Positions 48,253 to 57,287 are shown, counted from the first letter of the stretch. The stretch is DNA of 64,000 bases from Hymenobacter perfusus (GCF_003944765.1 NZ_RWIU01000012.1:1-64000), one strand, 5' to 3'. The notes: generated from the letters alone by a model not told the origin. Numbers and translations: made by a program.

Positions 48253-50406
48253 ATGCATACTCCTCATCACTTAGAACAATGGGCTGCCCGCCTGCTGGAA
48301 TTTAACCGGGAGCCGGGCCTGCTTGCGCAGGAAGTACTTGCGCTAGACGACTACCTGAAGGTACAGCCCCTCCACCATAGCGTACTGCCCATGGGGAAGA
48401 CCGAACGACCAGCGCTGGCACGTCTTCTGGATCCCGTCCGTCACGCCCTGGCCTTATACGGCCCCGAGGGAGCCCACCACCCCAGCACCTGCACGCAGGC
48501 CTGCGTGCAGGTGCTGGGGTGGCAGATGCAGCAGGGTGGTACATCGTTGTGGGCCTGGGACGAGAGTAGCTGGGTTCACCTGATCGGCAAAACCAAACAA
48601 GCAGGCCTGATGGCGCGCGCCCTGGGCCCACGTCAGCCCGGAGTCCGGCTGGCACAGGTCCGCGAGCACTTGATGTGCTGCGCCTTCTTGCTGGGGGGCG
48701 TTCCCATCTACTCGCTCGTGGCCCCGAGCCAACCTGTAACCGTCGCCGCCCGCCAGTTACTGGGCCCCGGAGCGCTAGCGACCGCGCTGGCGACTATCCG
48801 CACGGAGCTGCAGCGCGGGGGCTGGACCTCCAGCGGCAGCACCCCGGTGCTGGCCGCCTGCCTGAGCCAGGCCTTACTGCTGGCCCGTAGCCCTCACCTG
48901 ACCGACCTCACGCTCCCGGTGCTGCAGCGCGTGTACGAGCAGGCCATTGCCCTACCTTACCTACGGCGGGCCTGCCTGCTGCTTTCCAAGGCTCTGCAGG
49001 GCCTGGGACTGCTGCCTGAGGCCCTAGTCGCCGCTCCCCGCCAGAAGCCGGTGCTCCTGGGCGTGCAGGATAGCCTGCCTGAGGCCTGGCAGACGTTGAT
49101 CCAGCGCTGGGCCGCGGTGGAGAGCTGCAACGTAGGCGTGCGCAATCAGGTGCTGGTGGCAGCCGCTAAGGCGGCCAGATGGTCAGCCTGCCAGCCCGGA
49201 GTACCCACACCCGAGCAGTGGACCGGTCCCGTTGCCCTGCGGTTTGTGGCGGCCGTCAAAACCATGCAAATGGGCCAATGGATGCACCCAGCCATCGCCG
49301 GGCGATACGGCCCTGCCGAGCGGGATATGAAACCGGCTTCCCGTGCTCAGCTGCTGAACTGCCTGCGCCGCTTCTTTGCCGATTGCCAGGAGTGGCGCTG
49401 GCTTCCCACCTTGTTTAGCCCCCAACGTCTGCTGGCTACCCCGCGCTCTATCCGGGACCAGTGCAACATCAAGCCTCGCGTACTGGAGCCCCATGTCTGG
49501 CTAAAGCTGCGCCAGGCCAGCGCCGCTCTGACGGCACAGGATCTGGCCTACTCGCCTCTGATTCGCTCGGACGGGCGCACGACAGAGCGCCTTGTACATT
49601 ACCCGCATGAAATGGTGCAGGCTCTGGCCACGACCTGGCTGCTGACGGGCCTCAGAAGCGACGAGCTCGGACGGCTCGCGGTGAACTGTGTGCGGCGCTT
49701 GCCCGAAACCAGCGGCTACGCGGCCTGGCAGCTGCAGGACGAGGTGCCCGGTGCCTGTTACCTGCGCGTGCCCAGGCACAAGTCCGGACGAGCTTTTGAA
49801 AAGCCGGTTCCCCAGGTCGTGGGCGAGCTGCTGCTGGCCTGGCAAAACCTGCGGCCGGCCACTCCGCCCCAGCCGGACCCGAAAACCGGGGAACTGACCG
49901 ATTTCCTGTTTACGCGACGGGGCGCCACCATCGGGCGCACCTACCTTAACCACCGTCTGATTCCGCTGCTGTGCCGCAAGGCAGGCATTCCCACTCATGA
50001 CGCGCACGGCCCGATTACCAGCCACCGCGCCCGGGCGACGCTGGTAACTTTTTTATACAACAGCGGCCAAATGAGCGTGCTGGAGTTGATGAAATGGATG
50101 GGTCACCGGTCGATGCGAACCACCTTGCATTACATTGATGTCCCCGACAAAAAGATCATCGAGGCCTTTCTGCTGGCCAATGCGTACGTGGTCCGGCAGG
50201 CGGAAAACGCTCAGCAATCCCAAACCGGCCAAGTGACCCCGTCTTCTGCGCCCCTTTCCCGTGCCCGCCTCTTGCTGTCCGTGGCCACCCTCGAGCAGCT
50301 ACTAACCGTTACGAGTCTCTCTGCCGCCGAGCGGTGCTCTATTCAGCAAAGTCTGCAGGCCGTGCAGCACCAGTTGACGCTCTTACCCCCTGATCCGGAA
50401 GCGTAA
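48253..50406 (+). CDS. large tyrosine recombinase (TnpB-like)
   Basis: 717 aa. The C-terminal catalytic domain (about 440-640) has R468 (TGLRSDEL), Lys in RHKSGRAF, H591-x-x-R594 (SHRARATL), H618 (GHRS) and Y627 (LHYIDV). The N-terminal about 430 residues form a large helical region without a recognised domain; it is rich in Leu, Ala and Gln. The architecture and order (short recombinase then long recombinase) match Tn554 TnpA (about 361 aa) and TnpB (about 630 aa); a TnpC-like gene is not seen downstream. A 46-bp palindrome lies inside the gene. Confidence 0.88.
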   Translation: MHTPHHLEQWAARLLEFNREPGLLAQEVLALDDYLKVQPLHHSVLPMGKTERPALARLLDPVRHALALYGPEGAHHPSTCTQACVQVLGWQMQQGGTSLWAWDESSWVHLIGKTKQAGLMARALGPRQPGVRLAQVREHLMCCAFLLGGVPIYSLVAPSQPVTVAARQLLGPGALATALATIRTELQRGGWTSSGSTPVLAACLSQALLLARSPHLTDLTLPVLQRVYEQAIALPYLRRACLLLSKALQGLGLLPEALVAAPRQKPVLLGVQDSLPEAWQTLIQRWAAVESCNVGVRNQVLVAAAKAARWSACQPGVPTPEQWTGPVALRFVAAVKTMQMGQWMHPAIAGRYGPAERDMKPASRAQLLNCLRRFFADCQEWRWLPTLFSPQRLLATPRSIRDQCNIKPRVLEPHVWLKLRQASAALTAQDLAYSPLIRSDGRTTERLVHYPHEMVQALATTWLLTGLRSDELGRLAVNCVRRLPETSGYAAWQLQDEVPGACYLRVPRHKSGRAFEKPVPQVVGELLLAWQNLRPATPPQPDPKTGELTDFLFTRRGATIGRTYLNHRLIPLLCRKAGIPTHDAHGPITSHRARATLVTFLYNSGQMSVLELMKWMGHRSMRTTLHYIDVPDKKIIEAFLLANAYVVRQAENAQQSQTGQVTPSSAPLSRARLLLSVATLEQLLTVTSLSAAERCSIQQSLQAVQHQLTLLPPDPEA
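48477..48522. repeat. 46-bp perfect palindrome inside the large recombinase gene
   Basis: Two 23-bp arms meet at 48499/48500. The outer part reads CCACCCCAGCACCTGC and the centre CACGCAGGCCTGCGTG. All 23 pairs are complementary; the next pair (48476/48523) is not. It encodes residues about 76-90 (PSTCTQACVQVLGW) and is not conserved recombinase sequence. Confidence 0.95.
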
Positions 50407-50494
50407 GGTCCTAGGTCGTCATCCAGTGCGGGCACCAGCTTTCGTATCCTACTACTACCGCCTAAGACCTAGCCAGCTATTCCAAGACCGCTCG

Positions 50495-50541
50495 CTCATG
50501 CACTACCCTCCTAGTACATCGGTAGGGGAGCAGTGCATGAG
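50495..50541. terminator. hairpin after the recombinase genes
   Basis: CTCATGCACT (50495-50504) pairs with AGTGCATGAG (50532-50541), with extra partial pairing of CCCTCC and AGGGGAG inside. GGTTTTTAC follows shortly after. A likely terminator of the recombinase operon. The remainder of 50407-50748 has no convincing gene. Confidence 0.55.
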
Positions 50542-50748
50542 TGGCCGGTTTTTACTTCTCTGCCTTGTGCAGTTACATGGGAGTCTTCTCTGTTTTCAGC
50601 CTACTTCCTTGTAAAAACCCGGACAGTCAGGTACCGGTGACACGTTAAGCTGGCGGGACATACCGATAGTATCGGGTCACAGGTGGAAACGCGTGCTGAT
50701 TTCCACCTAATCTTACCCCATAGCAATGGATGCGGCAGCAGCGCATTA

Positions 50749-50764
50749 AGGGCAAATTTGCCCT
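50749..50764. promoter_or_regulatory. 16-bp palindromic operator, copy 2
   Basis: AGGGCAAATTTGCCCT, identical to 46180-46195, 83 bp before the ATG of the unknown gene at 50847. It links that gene to the HTH regulators. Confidence 0.72.
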
Positions 50765-50846
50765 ATAAAAGAAAACGGCTACTTTTGGGACAACCACCGA
50801 TTGTCGACTGGAGTATGGTCAAGTACAACGGCGCTTGTTCCTCCGT

Positions 50847-51398
50847 ATGAATTTTGAAACGTCTTCCGCTTCGGCATTGCGGCTAAAAGTCTTGGGTACT
50901 GGCCACCAGCTAACCGGAACTCCTGTTCAAGATCCGCATAGTGTCAGCAAGACAGTCATTGGTTATATCATTGAGCAGGTATCCAATCGGTGGAAGTGTG
51001 ACGTAGCGGTGGACATGCTCTACAATGCCGTCGATCGGAAGGCTTTTCCGTACGAAAAGTACGTCATACTAAATCTGAGTAGCCCGACCTGGGTCAAAAT
51101 GGAGAGCCGGTTGGGAATCCGCTTTCCCACTGTAGATGAAGAAGCCAGTTATACGCAGCTGGGAGCCGTCTACAGAAGACACCGGTTCCCGGCAACGCAT
51201 TTTTCAGCTCGTTGGGACCATGCAGATCACACGAGCAAGCCGCAGGAGTTTGTAGCCCTTGCTGAATACACTCGTTGTCAATACTCTCCCAATCAACTTC
51301 TCTGGCAGGGGGAAATAACGCTCCATTTAGCCTTCCCAGCCGGCTTTTTTGAAGCGACCCTGGACAAAGATATATTTAAGCAAATCAGGCCGCAGTAA
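50847..51398 (+). CDS. hypothetical protein under putative HTH operator
   Basis: 183 aa from the ATG at 50847 (a TTG at 50835 is in frame). VIGYIIEQVSNRWKCDVAVD, YEKYVILNLSSPTWVKMESR and FVALAEYTRCQYSPNQLLWQ are visible; no recognised family, no signal peptide. It may be a cargo gene of the recombinase element, as it shares the operator of the regulator gene. Confidence 0.7.
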   Translation: MNFETSSASALRLKVLGTGHQLTGTPVQDPHSVSKTVIGYIIEQVSNRWKCDVAVDMLYNAVDRKAFPYEKYVILNLSSPTWVKMESRLGIRFPTVDEEASYTQLGAVYRRHRFPATHFSARWDHADHTSKPQEFVALAEYTRCQYSPNQLLWQGEITLHLAFPAGFFEATLDKDIFKQIRPQ

Positions 51399-52043
51399 CA
51401 AAAAGCACCCCGGCGGTGGCCTTCCTGCCCTTGTTGGTCAGCGAAGGAGAGATGTGCGTTGCGCGTGTTAGTTAGCCTCAGGCCCTGCTGACAGCGGTCG
51501 CAGTAGCTGGCTATACTGTGGACACAGCATGACCCGTACGTAGGCATCAACGAACGCGTATTGGCCGGGTGGAATACCTCCGCTCACGGATGTGGCGGCA
51601 AGTATGTGTTAAATGCCAAAGACGATGCTCAATTACTCAAAGAGGATGAGTGTGTATTTTATAGCTAATGGTGGCCGACTACCCAAAGACGATGACTGAA
51701 TGCCTGCCCAGGGTACTCCACTGTTTGGATTGTCCAATACCTGTTGCACTCTAATACGCCTGTTTGGCAAATTGCTCTTTCATCCGGGCTGCTAACGCAT
51801 GCTGCGGCGTATGCAGGCGCGGCTGACGCAGGCCTGGGTAGCGCAACCCGTCCGCCGGAATGGTAGTAGTCATGGCCGCCGCAAGTATCATTGCACGAGT
51901 TACACCTACCAGGGGTACTTTCAGCCGGGTTGATGCGCTACATCTGGCTTAGCGGCCTCGGTCTGTTCGGCCTGGTACTGATGCTGGAAGTAGCCAAGCA
52001 ATTTGTGTAGCCTACACTTGTTTCTCTTCTTTACTCACTTGAT
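51399..52043. other. gene-poor stretch
   Basis: No convincing long gene. Short frames exist: a 40-aa minus-strand frame at 51751-51873 (MTTTIPADGLRYPGLRQPRL) and a 25-aa hydrophobic plus-strand frame at 51933-52010 (MRYIWLSGLGLFGLVLMLEV). Neither is supported by more than an open frame; the stretch looks like decayed sequence. Confidence 0.4.
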
Positions 52044-52928
52044 ATGCGACGCAGAAAAAAAGTGACGCTTTCCTACGTTTCTCACGGCAACATCTCCCGG
52101 CTCCGACAACCTGCCGAGTTCCTGGTAACAACCAAGCTGTTCGAACCGATTACGCTTACAGTTATAGGAACTGCGATAGGTGAAGGTGCCTTGAAATGGC
52201 TAGGGGGCAAATTAATGGATCAACTGTTTCCCCCGGGTAAGAGTGAGGTGGCTATACTCTTAGAAAAGCTGGTTAAGCAGATAGCAGAACTAATCCATAG
52301 GGAAATCGAGCAGAATGCTTTACGGGAAGCCACGGCACAATTGAGTGCTGCCCAAGCAAATTTCTTCTTCTATATGAATGCACCGACTAATGATCGCCTG
52401 GAACATGTCACCAGGGATATTATCAACGCAGTCAAACGCTTCGAATCCTTAGGCTTGGTGGGACATGCTGCCTACATGAATGCAGTAGCTTTTGTGCTCC
52501 TCGTCTTTCAGGAACGATCCAGACGATATCCAGAACATCAAGTGGGTGAACTCGAGAATATAGTACGCCTCGTCGCGGACGCTGCAATGCACCATGGCCT
52601 GATGATTACGGCCTGGGAGAAGTGGAATATGGAGCGGTTTGCGTTGGTTAAAATGCTGACCGTATATATGGTTACGAAGGACGGTAAGATTCTTCTCAAG
52701 ACGAATAATAGGAGTAAAGCAGAAAACCTGTTGAAAAACTCCGCTTTTTCCAGCTTTTTGGAAGAGACCCGACCCACATACATTGCGCCGCTGGATGCGC
52801 TCATGGTTCAGTGGAAGTATGTCACAGTCGCAATTGACTGGTGCATTAATATGGATGATACCCGTGAGGAACGATTGGCTGAGACGACACAAAAGCTGGC
52901 CAGCGGGGTACATCCAAGTTACCTGTAA
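52044..52928 (+). CDS. helical protein, possible pore-forming-domain relative
   Basis: 294 aa. After a basic N-terminus comes ITLTVIGTAIGEGALKWLGG, then long amphipathic helices (LEKLVKQIAELIHREIEQNA, LREATAQLSAAQANFFFYMN) and a hydrophobic helix AYMNAVAFVLLVFQE. The helix order recalls domain I of Cry-type pore-forming toxins or related helical bundles, but no signature block can be shown. There is no secretion signal. Function unknown. Confidence 0.65.
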   Translation: MRRRKKVTLSYVSHGNISRLRQPAEFLVTTKLFEPITLTVIGTAIGEGALKWLGGKLMDQLFPPGKSEVAILLEKLVKQIAELIHREIEQNALREATAQLSAAQANFFFYMNAPTNDRLEHVTRDIINAVKRFESLGLVGHAAYMNAVAFVLLVFQERSRRYPEHQVGELENIVRLVADAAMHHGLMITAWEKWNMERFALVKMLTVYMVTKDGKILLKTNNRSKAENLLKNSAFSSFLEETRPTYIAPLDALMVQWKYVTVAIDWCINMDDTREERLAETTQKLASGVHPSYL

Positions 52929-53036
52929 GCTGCTGTTGATAACCTGCCAACGGCTTTGCCCTAAACCTCGTGTATCCAGCCGACTACTTCGGTAAAGCAT
53001 TCATTGCATGTACTTTCCAACTTAAATTCCTTCACA

Positions 53037-53281
53037 TGAGCTTTACCGAACGTTCCAAACTTGATCAGCAAGCCCTCACCTTGCTCATTATGCTGTCGGT
53101 AGTATTTTTTTCTGGCCTATAATTAGGGTCTGCACCCGGGCCTGCAGGCCGTGCTGATGGGCGGGGCTCTCTGGCTGGCCCGTCCTCTGGCCCAGGGCAT
53201 ACTGCATTACCTGCGACTGGCTGGACTGATTCTCTGCGGGCTGCTGGTCGTGCCAACCGGCGTGGAGCTGCTCTACGCGTA
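53037..53281 (+). pseudogene. frameshifted small membrane protein remnant
   Basis: MSFTERSKLDQQALTLLIML continues to FFSGL and stops at 53119-53121. After a shift of frame a second hydrophobic stretch follows, LQAVLMGGALWLARPLAQGI and LAGLILCGLLVVPTGVELLY, ending at TAA 53281. It reads as one small membrane protein broken by a frameshift. The following 53282-53800 has only short unsupported frames. Confidence 0.4.
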
Positions 53282-53808
53282 AACCTGGCGCTACGCGATG
53301 CCCCAGACGGTTTCTTCTGCTTGGCCCACCCGCATCGCCGGCGGCTTGCTCATCTGGGCTGGTAATCATTTTCTCAAGCCCACTTAACAGCTCATCTTGC
53401 TAGGAACGTCTGATGAGCAGTACTGGGCTCGCTTGCTTAACGTTGGGCTGTGGACACTGTGTTGCCTGGGTTGGGCCTCATCCTGACGGCCCGCCAACCT
53501 CGCCCGGTCCGCGCAGTTACTTGGTCGTTGATTGGCTGCCTGCCCGCCACGACGTAACGTTGAAAAAGGACCCAGGGATGTATTTCATTCAGCGGGCCGG
53601 CCGGCCAGTAGTCGTTCACCTTCGCCTGCCGATAGCTTCCTGGGAGGCCAATGCTACGGCACTGGTACCAGCCAAGACCCGATAACTCCTGAACCAAGCC
53701 CATTAGATGCGAGGCAGTATACCCACTTTCTCCGCAGTTACAGAATGGTTACCGGCAAAGCGCAGCTTTTCCTGACAGGAGTACAGTCTTGTTATGAAGC
53801 GCTGATTT

Positions 53809-54029
53809 TACACCTTAAAACACGTGTAGAAATACACTTTTTATCTCACCTGTAATTACACCCGTATTGATGCTTTGTTTTATTTAAGTCATCCTGTATA
53901 ATTGCACCTGCTAGCAGCTGTTAAAACAGGTTTTGTTCAAGGTTAAGAAGCACACCTTTTTCTACACCTTGAATATTATTTTCATTTCTTTGCGGGACAC
54001 ACCTTGTATAACACCTTCTTTCACACCTA
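53809..54029 (+). promoter_or_regulatory. ACACCT repeats upstream of parA (candidate centromere/operator)
   Basis: Copies or near copies of TACACCTT at 53809, 53833 (TACACTTT), 53856 (TACACCC), 53903 (GCACCTG), 53952 (ACACCTTT), 53963 (TACACCTT), 53998 (ACACCTTG), 54010 (AACACCTT) and 54022 (CACACCTA), all in the same orientation. Related sequence recurs in the inverted repeat after parB. Typical position for a parS/parC-like site and par operator. Confidence 0.65.
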
Positions 54030-54047
54030 TAAATCAACAGTAATCAT

Positions 54048-54689
54048 ATGGTAATCACCGTAGGAGGAATAAAAGGTGGAACTGGCAAATCTACTATCTC
54101 CACTAATTTGGCAGTCTGGCTTTCCCGCCAAGGGCATGATGTTTTACTGGTTGACGCGGATGAGCAGGAAAGCTCATCTGACTTTACTGCGTGGCGGGGA
54201 GAAACGAGGAATGGAGAATTGGGCTACACTTTGGTGCAGTTAACCGGCGCACTTGTTCGTCGCCAGGTAGAACTGCTTAAGCCTAAGTATACCCACATCA
54301 TTATTGACACAGGGGGGCGGGATACATCCAGCCAACGAGCAGCACTGTTCGTGTCTGATCGATACCTGTTACCATTCGCGCCCCGTTCGTACGAAATCTG
54401 GACACTCTCAAAAGTCCTGTCTCTGCTCTCCGAAGTACAGGACGTGCGGACCAGTCCTTTACAGACTTTTTCGTTTCTGAATAAGGCTGATACGCGGGGA
54501 ATAGATAACGCAGAGGCGATGGAGGTACTGCGAGAGAACGAAGAACTCAATTTCGTGGACTTTCCGGTTGTCAACCGCAAGGCATTTGCTACGGCAGCCA
54601 GTAAGGGCTTGTCTGTGTTTGAATACACCCCGACGGATGAGAAAGCCGTTGCCGAGCTTAACGTATTATTTCGCCACGTCACGCACTAG
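54048..54689 (+). CDS. parA: ParA-family partition ATPase
   Basis: 213 aa. A deviant Walker A motif near the start, GGIKGGTGKSTISTNLA, then VLLVDADEQESS (Walker A') and IIIDTGGRDTSSQRAALF (Walker B). There is no N-terminal HTH, so this is the short type Ib ParA (ParF-like). It segregates the plasmid with the small DNA-binding partner encoded directly downstream (1-bp gap) and the ACACCT repeats upstream. Confidence 0.93.
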   Translation: MVITVGGIKGGTGKSTISTNLAVWLSRQGHDVLLVDADEQESSSDFTAWRGETRNGELGYTLVQLTGALVRRQVELLKPKYTHIIIDTGGRDTSSQRAALFVSDRYLLPFAPRSYEIWTLSKVLSLLSEVQDVRTSPLQTFSFLNKADTRGIDNAEAMEVLRENEELNFVDFPVVNRKAFATAASKGLSVFEYTPTDEKAVAELNVLFRHVTH

Positions 54690-54690
54690 T

Positions 54691-55005
54691 ATGGCTATCT
54701 CTAAGCCCCCAGTTCGCAAAGCGCCCGCAACAATACCTGCCGTACCGGCTGCGGATGAAAAGAAGATTGAAGCCGTCATCAACCGGGGAAGTTCATCGCT
54801 GACTTCTGAAGTGACTGAGGTCAAACTCAAAAACTTCAACATTAAGCTCCCTGCTTCTACTCTAACAGTCATTGATGAGTTGAGGGCAAAGCGCCCCCGT
54901 AGGCCGACCAGCCCAAAGTTGGGAATCTCAACGCAGGACTGGCTTCTGGAAGCAATCCAAGAGAAGATTCAGCGGGAGCAGAAAAAGTACGGAAAGCACA
55001 TATAG
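54691..55005 (+). CDS. small ParB/ParG-like partition partner
   Basis: 104 aa from the ATG at 54691. A disordered N-terminus (KPPVRKAPATIPAVPAADEK) is followed by NFNIKLPASTLTVIDELRAK, a ribbon-helix-helix-like strand and helix. The layout matches ParG-type centromere-binding proteins that pair with short ParA. It probably binds the ACACCT repeats and represses parA. Confidence 0.78.
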   Translation: MAISKPPVRKAPATIPAVPAADEKKIEAVINRGSSSLTSEVTEVKLKNFNIKLPASTLTVIDELRAKRPRRPTSPKLGISTQDWLLEAIQEKIQREQKKYGKHI

Positions 55006-55013
55006 CTCATAAC

Positions 55014-55063
55014 AAATAGGTGTGTACTTACACCTATATATAGGTGTAAGTACACACCTATTT
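55014..55063. repeat. 23-bp perfect inverted repeat after the par operon
   Basis: AAATAGGTGTGTACTTACAC plus CTA pairs with TAGGTGTAAGTACACACC plus TATTT around a TATA centre. It may terminate the par operon, but it contains two inverted TACACCT units on each arm, so it can equally be a second partner-binding site. Confidence 0.8.
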
Positions 55064-55260
55064 TAATACCTAAATTTAGGATCTGAAATAGGTGTATTTT
55101 ATTATCATAATGTGCTCATTATCTTTTGCTTACTTCTCATTATATTAGAGTAATTCATATATACTTATTAGTTTACATGCAACAGCATACGAGTTCGAAC
55201 TTACAACAAGAATAAAATTTCTATTCTAGTAGGGGAGGAAGCGGATTCTAACAGATGGAC

Positions 55261-56448
55261 TCAGGGCTTAATCAGCCACTGGATACCCTGCGCATCAGTT
55301 TCCTGGCGGAAGCCGGCAGAAAGCCACACCCTGGCTACGTTCTCCTCAAATGTCTCGTCCGGAATAAGCTTACGCTGTTGCATCGTCTCGTACATGGCGT
55401 GAATATCGTCGAGTGTGTGCCGCTCCTGTAACGATAACACCGGCTTGGCTGGCCCACGCGTCGGCTCTTCTGCTCTGCCTCTGCGTACTTGGCGACGGTA
55501 GTCTTCCAGCAGATACCCCTCGACTAACGACTTATAAATAGCTCCTCCCACCTTCTTTACCTTCCCGGCTGCCGCCTGCCGTCGAACATACGCTACCACA
55601 AAATAGATGTAACCTTCGTCGTAGTACCCGTTCTCCAGCTGGGTCTTGATACTCGCCAAGCTTTTAACTGCGATTCCGGCCTCCAGCAGCGTAGCTTCCC
55701 AGTCAGTTTCAGGGACCGGATGAACTGGTAGAGCGGTGCCGGTGGGCTTGAATAAAAAGCAGATGTGTGTGATTGTGCGGCCCTGCTTTTCCAGTACGTA
55801 CGTGAATGCCATGTCTGTCTGGGCCAGTTCACTCTTGGCCCGATCTAGGATGCGCGCTTTGAAGTTGGTGAACCGATCATATTCCTCCTCTACCCCGAGA
55901 ATACTTTTAAGATCTGCTACTGCCATCACCCGCTTGCCGAAAGCGGCATACTCCCGCAGCAGCAGGTAGATACGGTAGGCGTTGCTGCTTTTAAGCTTTA
56001 GCAGTTCAGTGAGCTGCGCCTTGGTAAAGTTTTCCCGTAGCTGCAGCAGGTAGGGCATCAGCAGATCATTGAAGCGGGCCTCCACGACGCCTTCGCGATG
56101 CTTATACTCAGCAAAGGCCAGCAGGGGCAGAATGGAGAAATCGGGCTTGTTATTGCGACGGGCAGTAGCATCCAGCTTCTCAATCAACAAGGTACGGGAA
56201 GCAAAATGCTTAAGGGTTTTGCGTACCAGATCGTATGTAGAGTTGCTCGAGCTATGCGCCATGAGCTCCCGTACCGGGATCTGGCACACTTGAAATTGCG
56301 TATCGTCCCGGCCGATACGACTAAGTAGCGCCAGAAACAGACGGGACTCAGTAGTGTTGAGCTCAAAGCGGGCATTAATCAATGCATTGTGCTGGACAAT
56401 CAGGGGATGTACCGCGTTGTCTACCTTTACCAAAGCATTCTGTTTCAT
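55261..56448 (-). CDS. Rep_3-family replication initiator
   Basis: 395 aa. Two winged-helix domains typical of Rep_3/RepB: VQHNALINARFELNTTESRL, FLALLSRI, then VARF-like EARFNDLLMPYLLQLRENFT, KLKSSNAYRIYLLLREYAAF, which is the family hallmark. The C-terminal about 130 residues are extra and helical. It binds the iterons directly upstream and starts plasmid replication. The 16-bp palindrome ahead of the gene is a probable autoregulatory site. Confidence 0.92.
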   Translation of the reverse strand: MKQNALVKVDNAVHPLIVQHNALINARFELNTTESRLFLALLSRIGRDDTQFQVCQIPVRELMAHSSSNSTYDLVRKTLKHFASRTLLIEKLDATARRNNKPDFSILPLLAFAEYKHREGVVEARFNDLLMPYLLQLRENFTKAQLTELLKLKSSNAYRIYLLLREYAAFGKRVMAVADLKSILGVEEEYDRFTNFKARILDRAKSELAQTDMAFTYVLEKQGRTITHICFLFKPTGTALPVHPVPETDWEATLLEAGIAVKSLASIKTQLENGYYDEGYIYFVVAYVRRQAAAGKVKKVGGAIYKSLVEGYLLEDYRRQVRRGRAEEPTRGPAKPVLSLQERHTLDDIHAMYETMQQRKLIPDETFEENVARVWLSAGFRQETDAQGIQWLIKP

Positions 56449-56484
56449 AATGCCAAGCTAAGCATCTGCATCACATTATGCTAC

Positions 56485-56500
56485 ACATTATGCATAATGT
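56485..56500. promoter_or_regulatory. palindromic rep operator
   Basis: ACATTATGCATAATGT, a perfect 16-bp palindrome 36 bp before the rep start codon, with a half copy (CACATTATG) directly beside it. Likely bound by Rep dimers. Confidence 0.7.
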
Positions 56501-56507
56501 AGTCATA

Positions 56508-57076
56508 TACCCCCTTTTTTGTAGGCATATCAAGCATTGATAAGCCCTTTCTGGTAGTTACATCACCCTCTTTTTGTAGCAACTCACCCCTTTCTGGTAG
56601 TCATATAACCCCTTTTTTGTAGTAATCTAAGTGTGTAAATAAAAGATTTTCAAATAGTTATGAGCCAAGTAAACTAAGTAAACTTCTTTAAAAGAAGAAA
56701 ACAACTAGTTTCTTGAGTCGTTTTTTTGAGTGAAAGTAAAAAGTTGTCAGAAGGCAATGCTTTGAGTTCGTTAGGAGCCCATGAGTTGTAAACGAGAAGT
56801 AAGGGTGACCCCTTTTTTGTAGTCATATATCTTAGGCAAAGGGATACTTGACTTACCGACAAGTAGTTAGTGGTACAGCGAATGCTGAAAGGGAGACCCT
56901 CTTTTTGTAGTCATATGGGCTGGTGTTTTTTTTCTGCAGCCGCAATGGGCAGTAGGGAAGAAGTAGGTGAGGTAAGGGCTATAGCATATGACTACAGAAA
57001 AGGGGTTGTAGTGTTAGTTGTTCCTGTATTGCTTGGGTAGAAATCAGGAAAATATAGCGCTACAAAAAAGGGGTGA
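56508..57076. other. iteron-type replication origin
   Basis: About nine copies of an iteron with consensus ACCCCTTTTTTGTAGTCATA: five tandem copies at 56508-56629 (22-bp period), single copies at 56808 and 56896, and two inverted copies at 56985-57006 and 57059-57076. An A+T-rich segment lies between the groups. No gene is convincing in the region. This arrangement is typical of Rep_3 plasmid origins. Confidence 0.9.
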
Positions 57077-57287
57077 CGTTGACAGGAAATTCAAGTGAAG
57101 CAAACGTAAGCTCAAGGATAGACTTCCAGGGTATAACAAGCTGCAAGTGGCCCGGCAGAAGGTTCCTTCGCCTCTGCATACGTAGTCTGTTTTAGTATAT
57201 CTCACCAGTTGCGTTTGTGCTAAAATAGACTCTGTGCAGTAAGGTCGAATTATGGTTTTATACTGTTTGGATGACATGGAGAGAAGT

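Noticed and set aside
49183..50025. Minus-strand frames of 103 and 174 aa inside the large recombinase
   Set aside because: Antisense of catalytic-domain codons; no independent support.
53413..53685. Plus-strand 90-aa frame before the par locus
   Set aside because: No ribosome site, no family features; overlapping frames of similar length on both strands suggest non-coding sequence.
57044..57277. Minus-strand 77-aa frame overlapping the last iterons
   Set aside because: Lies over origin repeats, no ribosome site and no family features.
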